Shown here piece by piece: positions 21,612 to 28,891 of a stretch of 28,891 nt of DNA. The translations under genes were made by a program, and so were the position numbers. The notes beneath the pieces are model-generated. The model worked only from the letters and a program-made list of their open reading frames with translations. It made no database searches and was not told the DNA's origin. How positions within the stretch are numbered: the stretch's first letter is position 1; every line of letters starts with the position of its first letter. Origin of the DNA: Collinsella aerofaciens (lineage in GTDB: Bacteria; Actinomycetota; Coriobacteriia; Coriobacteriales; Coriobacteriaceae); NCBI GenBank assembly GCA_905213325.1, contig CAJMHW010000026.1, positions 1-28,891 of the forward strand. The letters are read 5' to 3'.

Positions 21612-22466
21612 CTATTTCGATGCGCGCTCGGCCGCTTCGATCACGTGTTTGGCGAGAATCGCCGTTGTCACGGCGCCCACGCCGCCCGGCACGGGCGTGA
21701 TGGCGTTAACGACCGGCTCCGCAGCATCAAAATCGATGTCCCCGACCAGCTTGCCAGCGTCCTCATCCCAGTTAATGCCCACATCAATGATCGTCTGGTC
21801 CTCGCGGACCGCATCCGCGCCAATCGTGCGTGCGCGTCCAACGGCGGCAACCACAATGTCGGCAGCACGGCACTCGGCAGCAAGGTCGCGCGTATGCGTA
21901 TGGCACGTCGTCACGGTCGCATTGCGCGCCGTAAGCATGGCGGCAACGGGACGACCAATCACCAGAGACCGACCGACGACCGCAACCTTGGCCCCATCCA
22001 GCTCAACACTGTAATGGTCCAGCAACGCCAACACGGCCTCGGCCGTGCAGGGAGCAAAGCCCTCGCCACGACCCGAAAGCGTGGTAAGCAGCGAGGCCGG
22101 CGTCATGGAGTCAACATCCTTGGCGGGATCGAGCGCTGCGGCGACGGCGTTCTCGTCAAGGCCGGCGGGCAGCGGGCGGAACATCAGACAGCCATGAACA
22201 GCCGAATCGGTATTGATGTCCTCGATGGCCGCCAACAGCTCGTCCTGCGAAACATCGGCAGAAAGCAAAACGCGGCGAGCCTCAATGCCAACCTTCTCGC
22301 AGCGCTTGAGGGCACCGCGCTCGTAGGACAGGTCGTCCTCGCGCTCGCCCACACGAACAATGGCCAGCGTCGGCACAACGCCACGTTCGCGCAGGGCTGC
22401 ACAGCGAGCAGCAAGTTCCTCGGTCAAAGCGCGAGCAACGGGAGCACCCTTCAGCAGTTCAGCCAT
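21612..22466 (-). CDS. folD: FolD-type methylene-THF dehydrogenase lacking cyclohydrolase residues
   Basis: The 284-residue protein has the FolD fold with LDPAKDVD (112-119), VVGRSLVIGRPVA in the NADP-binding domain and the C-terminal TPVPGGVGAVTTAIL. Aligned without gaps to E. coli FolD, Tyr50 is kept (Tyr48) and Asp121 is kept (Asp119). The cyclohydrolase lysine 54 is Ala52 and glutamine 98 is Phe96. It should therefore oxidise methylene-THF to methenyl-THF but hydrolyse the product poorly. The ATG at 22466 has GAGAGG upstream and starts two bases after the stop of the fchA-like gene; the longer frame overlaps that gene. Confidence 0.93.
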   Translation of the reverse strand: MAELLKGAPVARALTEELAARCAALRERGVVPTLAIVRVGEREDDLSYERGALKRCEKVGIEARRVLLSADVSQDELLAAIEDINTDSAVHGCLMFRPLPAGLDENAVAAALDPAKDVDSMTPASLLTTLSGRGEGFAPCTAEAVLALLDHYSVELDGAKVAVVGRSLVIGRPVAAMLTARNATVTTCHTHTRDLAAECRAADIVVAAVGRARTIGADAVREDQTIIDVGINWDEDAGKLVGDIDFDAAEPVVNAITPVPGGVGAVTTAILAKHVIEAAERASK

Positions 22467-22468
22467 GG

Positions 22469-23101
22469 CTATCCTCTCTTCCTTGCAGCGTCGGAGGCGC
22501 GGCGCGCCAGCGCATCGGCGCGCGGCAACCATGTGTCGAGCAACTCATCACACGCCGTCTCGAGCTCCTCAGCACGAGCGCGATCTTTCATAGACGTGGT
22601 GTTCGCAAAGAGCGTCAAGCTCGCGCCCTGCATAGCGGCACGGCAGAACACGGCGCCGCACGCCACATCGGACAGCAGCTGACGCGAACCCTTGTCGGCC
22701 ATGTCCTCGAGCAGCGCCAGCGCACGCCCGCAGGCATCCATAATGCGATACGGCGGCATAGCGGCCACATGCAGCGCATCCTGAATCGCGGTCGCTCGAG
22801 CCGGATCGTCACGCGGAATACCGTACGCCGCGGACACCCGCCTGTAGGCACGAACGTCCTCGGAAACCAACTCGACAAGCTCCTGGGCCAGCTCATCAGC
22901 CTGGGCAAACGCGCGCGTCAGGTCATCCGCACGATCAGCAAGCGCGGGATTAGTCGCACCGTAGCGGGCAACCATTCCGCACAGCGAGGCGCCCAGCGCG
23001 CCCACAAAGGCGCTCGCGCTGCCACCGCCGGGAACCGGCTCGCGCGCGGCAAGCGCCTCGGCAAACCCGCGGCAGGTCTTGTCCATCATCTCTTGGCTCA
23101 T
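22469..23101 (-). CDS. fchA: FchA-type cyclodeaminase/cyclohydrolase
   Basis: The 210-residue, mostly helical protein has REPVPGGGSASAFVGALGAS near the N-terminus, the glycine motif of the formimino-THF cyclodeaminase/methenyl-THF cyclohydrolase family. Its length matches stand-alone FchA proteins. It can open methenyl-THF to formyl-THF or act in histidine breakdown. The ATG at 23101 has AAGGTG seven bases upstream; the ATG at 23107 is too close. It is tightly coupled to folD, and together they cover both steps that a normal FolD does alone. No histidine-degradation genes are visible here. Confidence 0.88.
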   Translation of the reverse strand: MSQEMMDKTCRGFAEALAAREPVPGGGSASAFVGALGASLCGMVARYGATNPALADRADDLTRAFAQADELAQELVELVSEDVRAYRRVSAAYGIPRDDPARATAIQDALHVAAMPPYRIMDACGRALALLEDMADKGSRQLLSDVACGAVFCRAAMQGASLTLFANTTSMKDRARAEELETACDELLDTWLPRADALARRASDAARKRG

Positions 23102-23262
23102 ACGCATGCACCTTCAAGTCATATACATCGGTCGGGTGGAAACCGCCGACCGACCGCATCGATCACATAATGGTGCTAAGTCTAGCCCATAAGTACATAA
23201 GCGTCAGCGCACCTGGCCATCGCGGATTTCTATGACGAACGATAGGCGTCGGCACCGCAAAC

Positions 23263-23281
23263 ATGGGACACATGGCCCACC
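23263..23281. repeat. 19-bp repeat, copy 1
   Basis: ATGGGACACATGGCCCACC occurs here and again, base for base, at 24225-24243. Both copies lie upstream of paralogous lipoprotein genes. The core is an imperfect inverted repeat (TGGG...CCCA), so it may be a shared operator. Confidence 0.6.
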
Positions 23282-23334
23282 TTTCGAGACTTCCGGGCAG
23301 CGGCAACTGGGGCATACATATAGGTAAGGAGCCC

Positions 23335-23382
23335 TATGTTGGGGCAAGCTCATCACGGCACCGGACGACGAATGGAAGAATA
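23335..23382 (+). CDS. Possible 15-residue leader peptide
   Basis: An ATG at 23335 with AAGGAG four bases upstream opens MLGQAHHGTGRRMEE and stops at TAA 23380-23382. It lies 95 bases before the first lipoprotein. Only the ribosome-binding site supports it. Confidence 0.2.
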
Positions 23383-23477
23383 ACCGCACAGTAAACAAAG
23401 ACATCATGCGCATGCGTAACCGCCGCCCCAGCGATCCGCGGCACACGATGTCCCTGGCAGACAAGGAGGACGCCACC

Positions 23478-24074
23478 ATGAAGAAAAAGACCCTATCGAT
23501 CCTTTCCCTTTGCATCGCCCTCTTTGCCGCGCTCGCCCTTGTGGGCTGCGGCGGGAGCGCATCGGGCGGCGGCAGCGCCCCCAAGAGCGAGAGCAAGGAA
23601 AAGGCCCCCGTCGCCAAGAAGACCGACTACATCTGGTTTAAGGTCGAGATGCCCGAGGGCGTCGGCGTAAGCGACTCTGCCGGCAAGAATGCCGACAGGG
23701 TCCAGCTCACCTTCCCCGAGAACGAGAACACCACGGTTGACCGCTTCATACCTGTTTGGGAAGAGAAGATGACGGCAGAAGAGGCTCTTGCCGATGAAGG
23801 TCGAAAGAGCAGCATGTTCCAGTGGGAAGTTGGCGACCCCGTCGAGTACAACGGCAGGACATGGCTCACCGGAACGTGCAAGGACAACCGCGGCACCCAT
23901 ACCTATCTCTTTACCGACGTTGAGCCGGGAAGCGTCTGCGTTCTCATCGCGAACTTCGACCTGCACAAGAAAGAAGCCGAGGCGCTTCTCAACTCCATCG
24001 AGTTCCCCGACGACATGAAGAAAGCAGTTGACGAGGCACGTGAAGTCGAGATTTCGAGCATCGAGATCAAGTAA
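23478..24074 (+). CDS. Lipoprotein of unknown function, paralogue 1
   Basis: The 198-residue product has a lipoprotein signal peptide: MKKK, a hydrophobic core and the lipobox LVGC with the lipidated Cys24, then a Gly/Ser spacer. The mature part starts with DYIWFKVEMPEGVGVSD and contains VEYNGRTWLTGT and a FTDVEPGSVCVLI block. No family is recognised. AAGGAGG lies eight bases before the ATG; the frame extends further upstream without a good start. It shares domain layout and a 19-bp upstream repeat with the next lipoprotein. Confidence 0.85.
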   Translation: MKKKTLSILSLCIALFAALALVGCGGSASGGGSAPKSESKEKAPVAKKTDYIWFKVEMPEGVGVSDSAGKNADRVQLTFPENENTTVDRFIPVWEEKMTAEEALADEGRKSSMFQWEVGDPVEYNGRTWLTGTCKDNRGTHTYLFTDVEPGSVCVLIANFDLHKKEAEALLNSIEFPDDMKKAVDEAREVEISSIEIK

Positions 24075-24090
24075 CGGGGCACCCGTACGC

Positions 24091-24112
24091 GCCTACGCGA
24101 ACCCGCGTAGGC
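24091..24112 (+). repeat. 9-bp hairpin after lipoprotein 1
   Basis: GCCTACGCG (24091-24099) and CGCGTAGGC (24104-24112) form a perfect stem with a 4-base loop, flanked by a further GGGGC/GCCCC pair. No T-run follows. Confidence 0.4.
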
Positions 24113-24143
24113 ACGCCCCATTAAAACAACGGGCGCCCAACCC

Positions 24144-24178
24144 GGGGAGGGCCGACAGCATCGGCCCTCCCCTCTTTT
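24144..24178 (+). terminator. Intrinsic terminator after lipoprotein 1
   Basis: GGGGAGGGCCGA (24144-24155) and TCGGCCCTCCCC (24161-24172) form a perfect 12-bp stem followed by TCTTTT. Confidence 0.9.
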
Positions 24179-24224
24179 GCGCCCGAACATATTGCCACTT
24201 AACGGCGCAAATCCGGCCCTCAGA

Positions 24225-24243
24225 ATGGGACACATGGCCCACC
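24225..24243. repeat. 19-bp repeat, copy 2
   Basis: Identical to the copy at 23263-23281, here about 70 bases before the second lipoprotein start. Confidence 0.6.
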
Positions 24244-24315
24244 CTAGCGAGCCGTCAACGCGTACAGTAAAGGCAGGTAATCCATGGGCGGTTACAGATC
24301 GAGGAGGACACGACC

Positions 24316-24909
24316 ATGAAAAAGAAGGCCTTTGCGATTCTCACCCTCTGCATAAGCCTCTTAGCCGCAGTCTCCCTGGTGGGTTGCGGCGGAAGCGGCG
24401 GCGCTACCGGCAGTGGCGGTGGCGGCGGCGCAGAAAAGCCAGCCGTGGATATGAGGACCGACTTCATTTGGTTTAAGGTCGAGGTCCCCGAGGGCGTCGA
24501 GATCACCGACGTCGCAGGCGACACTGCCGACAGGGCCCAGTTTAAGTTCACCGAGAGCGAGCACGCCAGCGATCGCTTCATCCCCGTCTTCGATCCTGAC
24601 AAGAACGCCGACGAGCTGTTCGACTACGAGGCAAAGTGGAATGCCAGCTTTGAGTGGACCGAGAATGACCCCGTCAAGTACAACGGCAAGACTTGGCGCA
24701 ACGCTTCCTATACACACTCGGGCGGCGTAACGACCGAATACTTCACCGACGTTGACGGCGGCAGTGTGTATGTGCGTATCGACAACGTCGAGGAGCACAA
24801 GGACGCCGTCGAGACCATGATGAAGTCTCTGGAATTTGCCAACGACATCGCCGAGGCCAAGACCGAGGCCATGGACGTCAAGCTCGACGATATCGAGATC
24901 AAGCGCTAA
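24316..24909 (+). CDS. Lipoprotein of unknown function, paralogue 2
   Basis: The 197-residue product has the same lipoprotein signal as its neighbour (MKKK, LVGC, Cys24) and a Gly-rich spacer. The mature part opens with DFIWFKVEVPEGVEITDVAG and keeps VKYNGKTWRNAS and FTDVDGGSVYVRID. The two proteins align over their whole length and differ mainly in the middle, so they are a tandem duplication. GGAGGAC lies before the ATG. It has its own terminator, so each copy is a separate transcription unit. Function is unknown. Confidence 0.85.
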   Translation: MKKKAFAILTLCISLLAAVSLVGCGGSGGATGSGGGGGAEKPAVDMRTDFIWFKVEVPEGVEITDVAGDTADRAQFKFTESEHASDRFIPVFDPDKNADELFDYEAKWNASFEWTENDPVKYNGKTWRNASYTHSGGVTTEYFTDVDGGSVYVRIDNVEEHKDAVETMMKSLEFANDIAEAKTEAMDVKLDDIEIKR

Positions 24910-24980
24910 GCGACTGGCGAGCGCAACGGGAAACACGGTCGCAGCGCAAACAAGCGACGGTACCCCAGCGCTTCGTACCC

Positions 24981-25014
24981 AGGGAGGGCCGGTAAACCGA
25001 CCCTCCCTTTCTTA
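24981..25014 (+). terminator. Intrinsic terminator after lipoprotein 2
   Basis: AGGGAGGGCCGGT and ACCGACCCTCCCT pair with one mismatch around a 2-base loop; TTCTT follows. It is closely similar in sequence to the terminator of the first lipoprotein, which supports duplication of the whole unit. Confidence 0.85.
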
Positions 25015-25214
25015 TGCCTGTAGCCGACGAACGCGAGGATGCCGGACGCCGGAACCGCCCCAAATGTGGCAACAGTACGAAAACGACAAACACCCCAACA
25101 CGTCCGCCCACCGATTTATTGCGCCGCGCAGACAATTAAACCAGCATCTTTAAACATCTGGGCAGTATAGTGACCAAAACTATCGCATAACCGCACTCTG
25201 CGAATGGAGAAGTT

Positions 25215-27710
25215 ATGACCGAACACCATGCCATCAGCCGCCGAGCGTTTACGCTGGGCCTAGGGCTTGCGGCGTTGTCACCACTTGCAAGCCTGCCCGA
25301 AACCGCAGCGCCGGGCATTCCCCTGCGAGCGGCATTTGCAGACAACACACCCGCACCGTCGGACAGCCTCGACAATTTCGTCATTCGCCTTCGCCCCGCG
25401 GGCTATTTTCGCACCGCGAGCGTCAACCAAGACGGCAACGTTCGCGGCAACGTCTGCCACCTGTTTAACGACGGCACGTCCAGCAAGCTCATCCTTGAGA
25501 ACGTAACGACCAAGAATGACGATACAAACTGGTATGCTATCCGCACCTTGCTCAATTTCGAAGAGCATAAAAAGACGGGCTACAGCATTTGGTCGGTCGA
25601 CGACGACTCTGACAAAGATGGAAAGGTCATCCACGTATGGGGCGGCGAGTATGACAACAAGCCCAGCCGCGCTTTTGCGTTCGAGCGTCAATCAAACGGA
25701 ACCTATATCATCCGAGACCGCACGGTCGAGAAAGAAACCGAGAAAAAAGACATTAAGTACCTGGCAATAGAATCGAACGGCGAAGACCAGGACAACAATA
25801 AGATCTGCCATAAGAGTAAGAGCATTCCGTGGGAGCTCGAACTTATCGGTTACGACATGAAAAAGAACGATGCCACGGTTAGCAGCCTCGACTGGATCAC
25901 GTACAGCAGCTACGTCGATGGGCCATGTTGGATGAAATACGTCGACGACAACAAGTTCCTCGACGAGCTGAGCATCCCGGGCACGCACGATTCGAGCACT
26001 TGCAGTGTGGACAACGACACCGAGCCCCAATCCTCGCAAGTAAAATGCCAGCAGGATTACATTCCCACGCAGTTGCTCGAAGGCATTCGCTATTTTGATA
26101 TCCGGCTCGGAAAGGGCGACAACCCCGGTATCGACCACGGGGATTACTACCTGCTCAAAAAAGACGCGTACTTTATGCATCTTTCCGATGTCATAGGCTA
26201 CTTCAAAACGTTTTTGAACGAAAACCCGACAGAAGCGCTCATCATGCTTGTATCACGAGGCAACGACGAGGCTACCGACGAAAGTGTTACGACGGCTTTC
26301 GCCAAGGTTTTGGACGACAACCCCAAACTGTTCTATACGTCGAGCCGAATCCCCACGCTACACGAGGTGCGCGGAAAGATCGTTCTGCTGCGTCGATTTA
26401 GGCTCGCCGGCAACAGTGTAAGCGGCCACACGTGGGGCCTCGACCTTACCGAATGGGATGACAAGATCAAGGCTCACTCCGACAGCGCCACTATGTGTCT
26501 CGTCCAAGACGCGCGGGGCTTTGAAGCCGCGGGGGAAACAGGCGACAAAGAGCCCTATTGCACCAAGGTATACGCCCAGGACAAGTACAAACTCACGGGA
26601 ACCGACAAGCTCAGCTGGGTCGATAATGCGCTGAAGGAAACGACCGGGCGCACGCGCAACGAGGTAGATGTCGAGGACGATAACGGGGCCAAGGAGAAAG
26701 TCCTGGAGCGTTGCTGGTCTATCAACTACACCAGCTGCACGGGCTTGTCGCACGGAGGCAATCCTTTTACCTCGGCACGAGTAGTCAACGAGCATCTGTA
26801 TAAGAGCCCGTACATCAATCCCAGCGGCATCGAGGATACAAAGTCAGATTACCTCAAGCACATTGGCATCATCGCATCCGACTTTGTTGATGCGGCGCTG
26901 GCCCGGAGCATCTATCAGCGCAATTACGATACGGAGCACAAGCAGACGGCTTCGTACTATCTCCCGTACTATCTCCCGACCCGCATGCGCATGACGTACG
27001 GCGACTCGCTGAGCGATGCCTCATTCCAGGATGGCAAGACCGTTGGCGAGGGTCATTTCCGCCTTGCCGACAGCAGCAACGCGCTCAACGCGACAGCTTC
27101 GGGCCATGCGTTTGCCATTGAATACGTGGATGTCGACGCCCTGGGCAACGAGACCGTTACGGGGCTGCAGGGCTCTGTGCCCATCGATATCGATCCACGC
27201 GCGCTGACGCCCCATTTTGAGGGACTCGAAGGCCTTAAGGCCGGCGAAGACGTGCGCGCCAAGATTGCGGCATCACTCGAGGGCAAGCTCGAAACCGATG
27301 CCTGCACGGCCCAGCTCGAGTTTGTGCACGACGCGAACGGCGCTCCGGGCACAGCAATGGCCGAGGGCGAAACATTTGCCGCAGGAACGTACTGGGTGCG
27401 CGTGAACGGTCTCTTGGGCAACGCGGCGCAGAACTACACGCTCGCCAGCGACGGAGCCGCAAGCTTTACCGTAGCGGCCTCGGACAGTGCTGCCGGCGCC
27501 GGCACCGGCAGCGGCACGGGTTCCAACGCAGGCAGCGCTGATAAGAACGGTAAGGGCAACAAGGGCAAGGGCTCGGGCGGAAAGCTCGCCGACACGGGCG
27601 ACAGCTCCGGCATTGCCACCGGGCTCGCTGCCGCCGCCGTAGCGACAACGGTCGCCGGCGCGGCAATGCTTGCCAACGACCGCGAAAACGCTGGGGACGG
27701 TAGCGAATAG
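25215..27710 (+). CDS. Tat-exported, wall-anchored PI-PLC-like protein
   Basis: The 831-residue protein begins with a twin-arginine signal (SRRAFTLGLGLAAL, 8-21). Residues about 50-215 look like a beta-trefoil (ricin-type) lectin domain, with repeated W/F strands. A PI-PLC X-type domain follows: LSIPGTHDSS with H258, LLEGIRYFDIRLG and DHGDYY with H308, the pair of histidines used in catalysis. A beta-sandwich, MBG-like region (about 610-755) and a Gly/Lys/Asn-rich linker lead to LADTG (791-795), a hydrophobic helix and a short tail. LAxTG is the motif of class E sortases of Actinobacteria. The tail is acidic rather than basic, which is odd. It may cleave phosphatidylinositol or GPI-linked molecules; the target is not known. 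Confidence 0.87.
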   Translation: MTEHHAISRRAFTLGLGLAALSPLASLPETAAPGIPLRAAFADNTPAPSDSLDNFVIRLRPAGYFRTASVNQDGNVRGNVCHLFNDGTSSKLILENVTTKNDDTNWYAIRTLLNFEEHKKTGYSIWSVDDDSDKDGKVIHVWGGEYDNKPSRAFAFERQSNGTYIIRDRTVEKETEKKDIKYLAIESNGEDQDNNKICHKSKSIPWELELIGYDMKKNDATVSSLDWITYSSYVDGPCWMKYVDDNKFLDELSIPGTHDSSTCSVDNDTEPQSSQVKCQQDYIPTQLLEGIRYFDIRLGKGDNPGIDHGDYYLLKKDAYFMHLSDVIGYFKTFLNENPTEALIMLVSRGNDEATDESVTTAFAKVLDDNPKLFYTSSRIPTLHEVRGKIVLLRRFRLAGNSVSGHTWGLDLTEWDDKIKAHSDSATMCLVQDARGFEAAGETGDKEPYCTKVYAQDKYKLTGTDKLSWVDNALKETTGRTRNEVDVEDDNGAKEKVLERCWSINYTSCTGLSHGGNPFTSARVVNEHLYKSPYINPSGIEDTKSDYLKHIGIIASDFVDAALARSIYQRNYDTEHKQTASYYLPYYLPTRMRMTYGDSLSDASFQDGKTVGEGHFRLADSSNALNATASGHAFAIEYVDVDALGNETVTGLQGSVPIDIDPRALTPHFEGLEGLKAGEDVRAKIAASLEGKLETDACTAQLEFVHDANGAPGTAMAEGETFAAGTYWVRVNGLLGNAAQNYTLASDGAASFTVAASDSAAGAGTGSGTGSNAGSADKNGKGNKGKGSGGKLADTGDSSGIATGLAAAAVATTVAGAAMLANDRENAGDGSE

Positions 27711-27743
27711 GCAAGCCGGCCTTTTAGACACATCGACTCAATG

Positions 27744-27780
27744 GGGGGCGCAGAACACCGTTCTGTGCCCCCGATTTTTA
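27744..27780 (+). terminator. Intrinsic terminator after the PI-PLC gene
   Basis: GGGGGCGCAGAAC (27744-27756) pairs with GTTCTGTGCCCCC (27760-27772) with one G-U pair around a 3-base loop. GATTTTTA follows. Confidence 0.88.
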
Positions 27781-27804
27781 CCTTGGCCCGAACGCCGCTA
27801 TCGG

Positions 27805-28074
27805 CTACATCACCATGTTCAGCGCGTTAACAAACTCCTGGGCCTTCGCACGGCTGTTCAGGCTAAAGACGCAAGCGGTCAACAGACGATTGCGCAGAAA
27901 AACATCGCGGCCTTTGATTCTATTGACGCCCGTAATGTCCTTAAGATAAACAATCTCGGTGTGCTTGCCGCCAAAAGTGCCCTTCTTGAGTACCTCAATG
28001 CGGTTAGGGTAGATCTTGACGTCTTTATACCTACCCGAACCTTTGTCCTGGAATAGCAGCGTGTTGTTGTCCAT
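27805..28074 (-). CDS. Small PH-like protein of unknown function
   Basis: The 89-residue product begins MDNNTLLFQDKGSGRYKDVK and alternates short beta strands with a final helix (AKAQEFVNALNMV), which resembles a bacterial PH-like domain. There is no signal peptide or membrane helix. The start at 28074 is supported by a GGGAGTGA upstream; the frame continues to 28119. It is convergent with the PI-PLC gene. Function is unknown. Confidence 0.6.
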   Translation of the reverse strand: MDNNTLLFQDKGSGRYKDVKIYPNRIEVLKKGTFGGKHTEIVYLKDITGVNRIKGRDVFLRNRLLTACVFSLNSRAKAQEFVNALNMVM

Positions 28075-28241
28075 ACACGTCACTCCCGTGGGGTTCGCTA
28101 AAACTGTCTCTATGGCCACATTTTAGTCACCGCAAGGCCCCATGCGATGATGTCAGACAGCACAGCAATTCGTGTCCGCGCGAGGCTTTAAACTAAATTC
28201 GATAAAGATGCATTCCACAAGAGGAAAGCGGGGCGACAGTG

Positions 28242-28891
28242 ATGGGCGAACTGGTAAACCGTGGAGAATCGACAATCGTGCCCGAAGGTTTTTACAAGCA
28301 GGTCTCCTCGATTCTCAACGCCGCTCGCGACAAGGCCTATACCGCTGTTAACTTTGCGATGGTTGAGGCATATTGGGAGATCGGCAAGAGTATTGTTGAT
28401 GAACAGGGCGGAGAGGAGCGCGCAGCATATGGAGAGGCATTGATTGCAGGCCTCTCCAGAAGGCTTACCGCGGATTTCGGAAGAGGCTTTGGCATCGCAA
28501 ACCTTCGCAATATGCGTCAGTTCTTTCTTGCGTTTCCAATTCGCGACGCACTGCGTAGCGAATTGAGCTGGACTCATTACCGCAGGTTGATGCGCATTTC
28601 CGACCCTGATGCTCGCACCTGGTACATGAACGAATGCGCCGACTCTCGCTGGAGCACGCGCCAGCTCGAACGCCAGATCAACACCATGTTCCGCGAGCGC
28701 CTACTTGCCAGCAAAGACAAGGAGGCTGTCACCCAAGAAATCCAAAAGAGCGCCCCAGCTCGTCGCCCCGAGGATATCATCCGCGATCCATATGTACTGG
28801 AGTTTTTAGGTTTCTCGGACGATACTGCGTTTCGCGCCTTGATTCTCATTTTCATTGCAACAGCCTCAGGACTCAGCGCAACGCGTTGCGC
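28242..28891 (+). CDS. DUF1016/PDDEXK nuclease-like protein, incomplete and possibly broken
   Basis: An open frame from ATG 28242 runs off the right edge. It contains AVNFAMVEAYWEIGKSIVDE, then GEERAAYG, FGIANLRNMRQFF, LSWTHYRRLM and DPDARTWYMNE, the conserved N-terminal part of DUF1016 (YhcG-like) proteins. These fuse a helical domain to a PDDEXK nuclease and often occur near restriction or defence genes. The nuclease start DPYVLEFLGF-DDTAF is present. Thereafter the residues ALILIFIATASG no longer match the expected ESxLExAII pattern, so the gene looks interrupted near 28833. Neither other forward frame restores it. Its base composition is less GC-rich than its neighbours, which suggests transfer. 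Confidence 0.75.
   Translation, partial: MGELVNRGESTIVPEGFYKQVSSILNAARDKAYTAVNFAMVEAYWEIGKSIVDEQGGEERAAYGEALIAGLSRRLTADFGRGFGIANLRNMRQFFLAFPIRDALRSELSWTHYRRLMRISDPDARTWYMNECADSRWSTRQLERQINTMFRERLLASKDKEAVTQEIQKSAPARRPEDIIRDPYVLEFLGFSDDTAFRALILIFIATASGLSATRC
28876..28891. repeat. 16-bp perfect palindrome at the window edge
   Basis: GCGCAACGCGTTGCGC is its own reverse complement and ends on the last base. It may be the tip of a repeat or the reason an assembly stopped here. Confidence 0.5.

Larger units (their letters stand above)
23102..23477. other. Gene-poor region before lipoprotein 1
   Basis: This stretch serves as upstream region for fchA-folD (minus) and the first lipoprotein (plus). 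It contains one copy of a 19-bp repeat (23263-23281) and a possible 15-residue leader peptide at 23335-23382. No other credible gene is seen. Confidence 0.5.

Overview
The window reads as chromosomal DNA of a GC-rich, Gram-positive gut anaerobe of the Coriobacteriia, most likely Collinsella or a close relative. This is inferred from codon use, gene style, lipoproteins, cell-wall-type surface proteins and the gene set, not from a search. The first bases lie inside an IS110/IS1111-type transposase and the last lie inside a broken DUF1016-type gene that stops on a 16-bp palindrome. The window may therefore be a whole draft contig bounded by repeats. No rRNA, tRNA or CRISPR array was seen.

Layout. 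1-480: 3' end of an IS110-family element with its non-coding end. 550-690: two strong inverted repeats. 685-3119 (minus): a queuosine operon, DUF3267-like metalloprotease > queH > queA. 3252-6565 (plus): an unusual methionyl-tRNA synthetase-like gene and an RsmB/RsmF-type RNA m5C methyltransferase. 6596-6760 (minus): an unlisted 54-residue membrane protein. 6952-8043: a TIM-barrel-like orphan. 8125-9015 (minus): a DegV protein. 9336-12353 (plus): class III fructose-1,6-bisphosphatase followed by two tandem GtrA membrane proteins. 12514-17575 (minus): a cobalamin riboswitch, a 1267-residue surface protein with four DUF4430-like modules, and a small membrane-anchored DUF4430 protein. 17688-19876 (minus): phasin-like protein and an ABC1/UbiB kinase. 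19976-21499 (minus): C69 dipeptidase. 21612-23101 (minus): fchA-folD pair. 23478-24909 (plus): two paralogous lipoproteins. 25215-27710 (plus): a Tat-exported, wall-anchored PI-PLC-like protein. 27805-28074 (minus): a small PH-like protein. 28242-end: truncated DUF1016/PDDEXK protein.

The most interesting system is the riboswitch-controlled DUF4430 locus. DUF4430 resembles the beta-grasp C-terminal domain of animal transcobalamin and intrinsic factor. A B12 riboswitch driving one large multi-module wall protein and one short membrane-tethered partner suggests a Gram-positive surface system for capturing corrinoids. Second is the folate pair: FolD has lost both the cyclohydrolase lysine and its partner glutamine and sits 2 bp downstream of an FchA-type cyclodeaminase/cyclohydrolase, which implies the bifunctional enzyme has been split into two dedicated proteins. 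Third is a MetRS-like enzyme whose KMSKS loop reads KASSS.
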